Source of the DNA: Bacteroidales bacterium
GTDB taxonomy: Bacteria > Bacteroidota > Bacteroidia > Bacteroidales > P3
Assembly: GCA_004551865.1 (NCBI GenBank)
Contig: SFPR01000022.1
Span: 1 to 25,636, forward strand
Reading direction: 5' to 3'
DNA length: 25,636 nucleotides
Shown: in pieces, positions 23,396 through 25,636 of the stretch
How the letters are laid out: each line of letters starts with the position of its first letter
Numbering within the stretch: the stretch's first letter is position 1
Translations under genes and position numbers: made by a program
Notes under the pieces: generated by a model
Database searches by the model: none
The model's input: only the letters and a program-made list of their open reading frames with translations
Told to the model about the DNA's origin: nothing

Positions 23396-25636
23396 ATGAA
23401 AAGATTGAGTTTTTATTCATTTTTGTGTGCAGTCCTCTTGATGTCCGTAAATGTTTTCGGACAAGGACAACCATTTTCAGGATACGGTAGCGGAACACTT
23501 GCAGACCCTTATCAAGTCGCTACCGCATCGCAGTTTAACGAGATAGCCAATCATCCCGATGCTTTCTTTGTTCAAACTGCCGATATAACCTTTGACGAAA
23601 GCACAGATTTCCCAAAAATAGCATCGTTTTCGGGAATTTATGATGCACAAGGTTATAAAATCATTGCACAAAGCGACAAAACACAACCTTTGTTCGGTAC
23701 TGTAACAGGAACAATAACAAGACTTATTGTCGAAATGGGAACAAACACCGTTCAAAACGGAGGAGCTATATTGTGCAACGAACTTAACGGAGGTACAATA
23801 AGCTATTGCAATATCCAAGGAAACGTTATGGGAGCTACGGCAGGCGGAATTGTAAACACCATGAACTCGGGTCTTGTCGAGTACTGCTGCTTTACAGGTG
23901 ATGTTACAGCTTCCGGATATCGTAATATTGTCTTTGGTTATGCAGGAGGAATATGTGCAAGACAAAACGGCGGAGAAATAAAAGGCTCTATGGTTGCTTC
24001 TCCAAGTAATATACATGGTGCTACACTTTTGGGTCTTGCTACTGCATCCGGAATAGCAAATGGCTCAAATTCTTCATCACAAGTAACTTCATGCTACAGC
24101 CAAGCAACGGTAACCGTGTCTATTCTTTGGCCAGGAGCTGATAATGCTCCCGGAGCTGATGTTGCAGCCAATGCTACCACAACAAACTCTTATTCTGATG
24201 CAGAGGGAACACTATCAGGACAAGCGTTGGCAAATTATTTGAACAACGGTCTTGACCCTGTTGCATTCGGTGTTGAGAATGGTAATGTGGTAAGCCGTGC
24301 AAGTAGTCTTTCGGGCCCTTCTTTTAATGGTAATGGAATTTTTGTCAGCAAGCAAAGCAGTGATTTCGCTGCTGTTTCAACTTGGAACTACACTGCTTCT
24401 AATACTCCAAAACAATTTATCATCTCCGCAGGTAATACGGTAACTCTTCAAAATGCCAATGACATTTCGGGAGCAAGCATTACCGTAAGAGACGGAGGAA
24501 ACTTTATCAACAATAGCGCGAGCGATGTTACTGCAACAATGGAAAAGAACATCACAGCCGACAAGTGGAACTTCATTGGTTTCCCTGTTCAAGACAGTAT
24601 AGCAAGCGGCTATGGTGTATCTCCGTTGGCAGAAGTTACAGGAGACATTTGGGCATTGAGATATGACTATGAACACAACTCATGGGACAATAATTACTTG
24701 CATTGGTACGAAGGTAGCCGAGACTATGTGAAAGCAGGAAATGGTATCTTCGCATATCCTGATAACGATTACACTCTAAGCATAGATGGAATTCTTAACA
24801 ACGCAAACGTTACGGTAACAAATACTATCACACCAAGCGAAAACGGAAACAATACAGCAAGATGGATGGCTTTGGCAAACCCTTACCCTGCTGAAATAAA
24901 CATAACATCTCTTCCTGCAACACAAGGAGGTGGAGCTTATTTGTATGACGGAATATCTTTCGGAACAATTCAAACTTCGGGTACTATCAAGGCAGGACAA
25001 GGTTTCTTTGTCAATATGCCGGAAGCAGAAAACAACTTTACTTTTACCACAGCGATGATAAACAACTCTACAGCCAAGAGCGTAAGTGCAGAGCGTGAGT
25101 TTGTGAGCGTATCTGTTTCGACCGACGGCTACAAAGTGCCTGTATTGTTTGCTCAAAACGATGACGCAACAGACGGATATGACATTTACGATGCAAACAA
25201 GATGTTCGGAAACGGAACAGTTGCAGAGCCATACTTGATTTGTGAGGGAATAGAGCTTTGCAAGGAGGAAGTACTCTCTTCTTCTTACACAGCGACAATG
25301 AACGTTAAGTCTTCTGAAAGTCGCAGTGTGGAGATTGTTGCAGACAACATTCCTGAGGGCTACTCTCTTACCTTGATTGACGGAGCTTTGGAGGTTGTGA
25401 TGAACCAAGGCGATGTTTATACTACCGACATTGCCGAGGGCGAAAACGCAGACCGTTTCAAACTCTTGATAACCAAGAACAATGTTTCGATAGCAGATGT
25501 TGCCGAAGCAGAGAGCATAAGAGTTGTGAACAACAACCGCACAATCTCTATATATGGCGGAAATGATGTTCGTACAGAAGTGTATAACGCATTGGGACAA
25601 AAGGTATATGAGACAAGCGACAGAGTGTTTGACTTG
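23396..25636 (+). CDS. GLUG-like T9SS-type secreted surface protein, 3' end cut by window
   Basis: The frame stays open from ATG 23396 to the window edge (747 codons, no stop). A strong Shine-Dalgarno AAGGAGGAG (23380-23388) overlaps the end of the previous gene. The protein has a signal peptide (about 1-22, ending NVFGQ). The N-terminal segment GSGTLADPYQVATASQFNEI followed by GLUG-like turns (AGGIVNTMNSGLVEYCCFTG, AGGICARQNGGEI) suggests a parallel beta-helix. A middle beta-rich region contains KWNFIGFPVQDS and MALANPYPAEINI. The last visible part, ISIYGGNDVRTEVYNALGQK, is the start of a T9SS type A sorting domain, so perhaps only 20-40 residues are missing. The function is unknown; a surface or matrix protein is likely. 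Confidence 0.85.
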   Translation, partial: MKRLSFYSFLCAVLLMSVNVFGQGQPFSGYGSGTLADPYQVATASQFNEIANHPDAFFVQTADITFDESTDFPKIASFSGIYDAQGYKIIAQSDKTQPLFGTVTGTITRLIVEMGTNTVQNGGAILCNELNGGTISYCNIQGNVMGATAGGIVNTMNSGLVEYCCFTGDVTASGYRNIVFGYAGGICARQNGGEIKGSMVASPSNIHGATLLGLATASGIANGSNSSSQVTSCYSQATVTVSILWPGADNAPGADVAANATTTNSYSDAEGTLSGQALANYLNNGLDPVAFGVENGNVVSRASSLSGPSFNGNGIFVSKQSSDFAAVSTWNYTASNTPKQFIISAGNTVTLQNANDISGASITVRDGGNFINNSASDVTATMEKNITADKWNFIGFPVQDSIASGYGVSPLAEVTGDIWALRYDYEHNSWDNNYLHWYEGSRDYVKAGNGIFAYPDNDYTLSIDGILNNANVTVTNTITPSENGNNTARWMALANPYPAEINITSLPATQGGGAYLYDGISFGTIQTSGTIKAGQGFFVNMPEAENNFTFTTAMINNSTAKSVSAEREFVSVSVSTDGYKVPVLFAQNDDATDGYDIYDANKMFGNGTVAEPYLICEGIELCKEEVLSSSYTATMNVKSSESRSVEIVADNIPEGYSLTLIDGALEVVMNQGDVYTTDIAEGENADRFKLLITKNNVSIADVAEAESIRVVNNNRTISIYGGNDVRTEVYNALGQKVYETSDRVFDL

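Noticed and set aside
24776..25600. 274-residue minus-strand open frame, cysteine- and histidine-rich
   Set aside because: It is antisense to the continuous plus-strand GLUG-like/T9SS reading frame; its odd composition comes from complementing that gene.

Overview
This looks like a chromosomal piece of a Bacteroidetes (probably Bacteroidales) bacterium of low to moderate GC. Four things support this. Many genes are preceded by the Bacteroidetes sigma-factor promoter (a -33 TTTG and a -7 TAnnTTTG, often ending in TTTGC). The gene order rpmG - DUF4295 - ftsY - rimO is typical of the phylum. A DUF4293 gene is present. At least one long protein, probably two, ends in a type IX secretion (T9SS) type A sorting domain. 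Accessory genes lie mainly at the two ends; the middle is largely housekeeping.

Layout: 1-2296 holds a two-gene plus-strand module of unknown function: a four-helix membrane protein with two coiled coils, then a lipoprotein with a von Willebrand A-like fold. It begins with a duplicated leader whose two copies each contain a minus-strand promoter. 2297-2582 is a convergent, gene-free stretch. 2583-7438 is a minus-strand cluster, in transcription order rpmG, DUF4295, ftsY, a small outer-membrane barrel, rimO, an LD-carboxypeptidase and yraN. The gap between DUF4295 and ftsY is filled by four consecutive perfect hairpins. A small secreted protein lies upstream of rpmG. 8308-13069 carries valS and groES-groEL, with clear terminators after valS and after groEL, followed by a DUF4293 membrane protein.

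13888-16360 is a tight three-gene operon: a WbpD/WlbB-like sugar N-acetyltransferase, a WbpB/WlbA-like UDP-sugar dehydrogenase and a FemAB-like aminoacyl/acyl transferase. Directly downstream is a 1947-residue T9SS cargo protein made of about six choice-of-anchor J / cleaved-adhesin-like domains alternating with fibronectin III-like domains. In Porphyromonas the Wbp/Vim pathway makes the aminoacylated linking sugar that joins T9SS cargo to A-LPS. This neighbourhood may therefore pair part of a cargo-anchoring sugar pathway with a cargo protein; that is an inference and the strongest idea in the window.

22468-23163 is gene-free but rich in structure: a terminator, a palindromic repeat cluster, a tandem repeat, a C8 tract and a good promoter with a hairpin at the predicted transcript start. 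It leads into a 75-residue secreted, membrane-anchored small protein coupled to a long GLUG-like T9SS-type protein that runs off the right edge. Palindromic repeats with the core AAAACGGCG occur in three separate intergenic spaces (about 8.05, 13.7 and 22.6 kb) and look like a dispersed repeat family of this genome.
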